Source: Chara braunii
Taxonomy: Eukaryota; Streptophyta; Charophyceae; Charales; Characeae
DNA length: 64,000 nucleotides
Direction: 5' to 3'
Assembly (NCBI GenBank): GCA_003427395.1
Contig: BFEA01000125.1
Span: forward strand, 1,374,047 to 1,438,046
Shown here: one piece after another, positions 63,673-64,000 of the stretch
How positions within the stretch are numbered: the first letter of the stretch is position 1
Layout of the letters: each line of letters opens with the position of its first letter
Position numbers and translations under genes: made by a program
The notes under the pieces: generated by a model
Seen by the model: only the letters and a program-made list of their open reading frames with translations
Databases searched by the model: none
Told to the model about the DNA's origin: nothing

Positions 63673-64000
63673 CAGGGTTGCATCCCCGCCGACCGTATTG
63701 CACCGACCGATCGGGGCCGACCGGTCGGCGGTAGCCGACGGCTCAGAAAACAGTCTTCCTCTGATTTTTTTTTTCTTCTGACTTTGGGTCTGTACTGCGC
63801 TTGCTGAGTACAGCCCAAATCCGCTGAGAAACTTTGGTTTCGGCTTGGGGGGGGTTGACCCCGCCGACCGCCGACCGACCGATCGGCGGCAGCCGACGGC
63901 TCAGAAAACAGTCTTCCTCTGATTTTTTTTTTCTTCTGACTTCGGGTCTGTACTGCGCTTGCTGAGTACTGCCCAAATCCGCTGAGAAACTTTGGTTTCG
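63673..64000 (+). mobile_element. hAT-type miniature element, copy 5 (cut by window)
   Basis: Starts CAGGGTTGCATCCCCG. A 158-bp period duplication of its left part follows (63735 and 63893 both begin CCGACGGCTCAGAAAACAGT). The right end lies outside the window. Confidence 0.75.

Larger units (their letters stand above)
61838..64000 (+). other. Intron 23, cut by the window end
   Basis: Contains a long GA/GACA microsatellite, hAT copies 4 and 5, and no frame that matches the expected continuation of the ARF-GEF. Confidence 0.7.

Overview
The window is nuclear DNA of a eukaryote with a large, repeat-rich genome. It carries one convincing protein-coding gene, on the + strand. This gene is a large Sec7-family ARF guanine-nucleotide exchange factor of the plant BIG group, closest by motif memory to BIG5 (also called MIN7/BEN1). 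I traced 23 exons from the start codon at 7301 to 61837 by conserved protein blocks, splice sites and an unbroken chain of codon phases. They encode about 908 residues: the DCB domain, the HUS box and the whole Sec7 catalytic domain. The C-terminal half of the family (HDS1 and beyond) lies downstream of the window. The long introns (0.6 to 12.6 kb), the plant-type ARF-GEF and the repeat load suggest a streptophyte. A charophyte alga such as Chara is my guess, not something the sequence proves.

Layout. 1-5700 is AT-rich and holds only decayed mobile-type sequence: a minus-strand GIY-YIG nuclease fragment, a minus-strand coiled-coil gag-like remnant and one miniature transposon. 5700-7300 is richer in GC and holds a tRNA-derived SINE and the gene's upstream region. 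Exon 1 is at 7301-7454. Intron 1 (7455-20025) is packed with miniature transposons, a 0.48 kb inverted repeat, snRNA retrocopies and simple repeats. 20026-61837 holds exons 2 to 23, mostly 50-300 bp each, separated by introns of 0.6-3.7 kb. 61838-64000 is intron 23, which is cut by the window end and contains two hAT-type elements.

Mobile DNA explains most of the non-coding space. Five sets stand out: (1) a non-autonomous hAT family with ends CAGGGTTGCAT and 8-bp target duplications, five copies plus one relic; (2) elements ending ACCACCAGTACTTGGCCCA flanked by TTAA; (3) a foldback family of about 110 bp, four copies; (4) U6 and U2 snRNA retrocopies with A-tails, two of them with 16-18 bp target duplications, pointing to a LINE machinery that acts on snRNAs; (5) tRNA-derived SINEs. 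Several N positions sit beside exact local duplications or long simple repeats, so parts of the non-coding sequence are assembly artefacts.

I found no tRNA or rRNA gene that looks functional, no CRISPR array and no operon-like structure.
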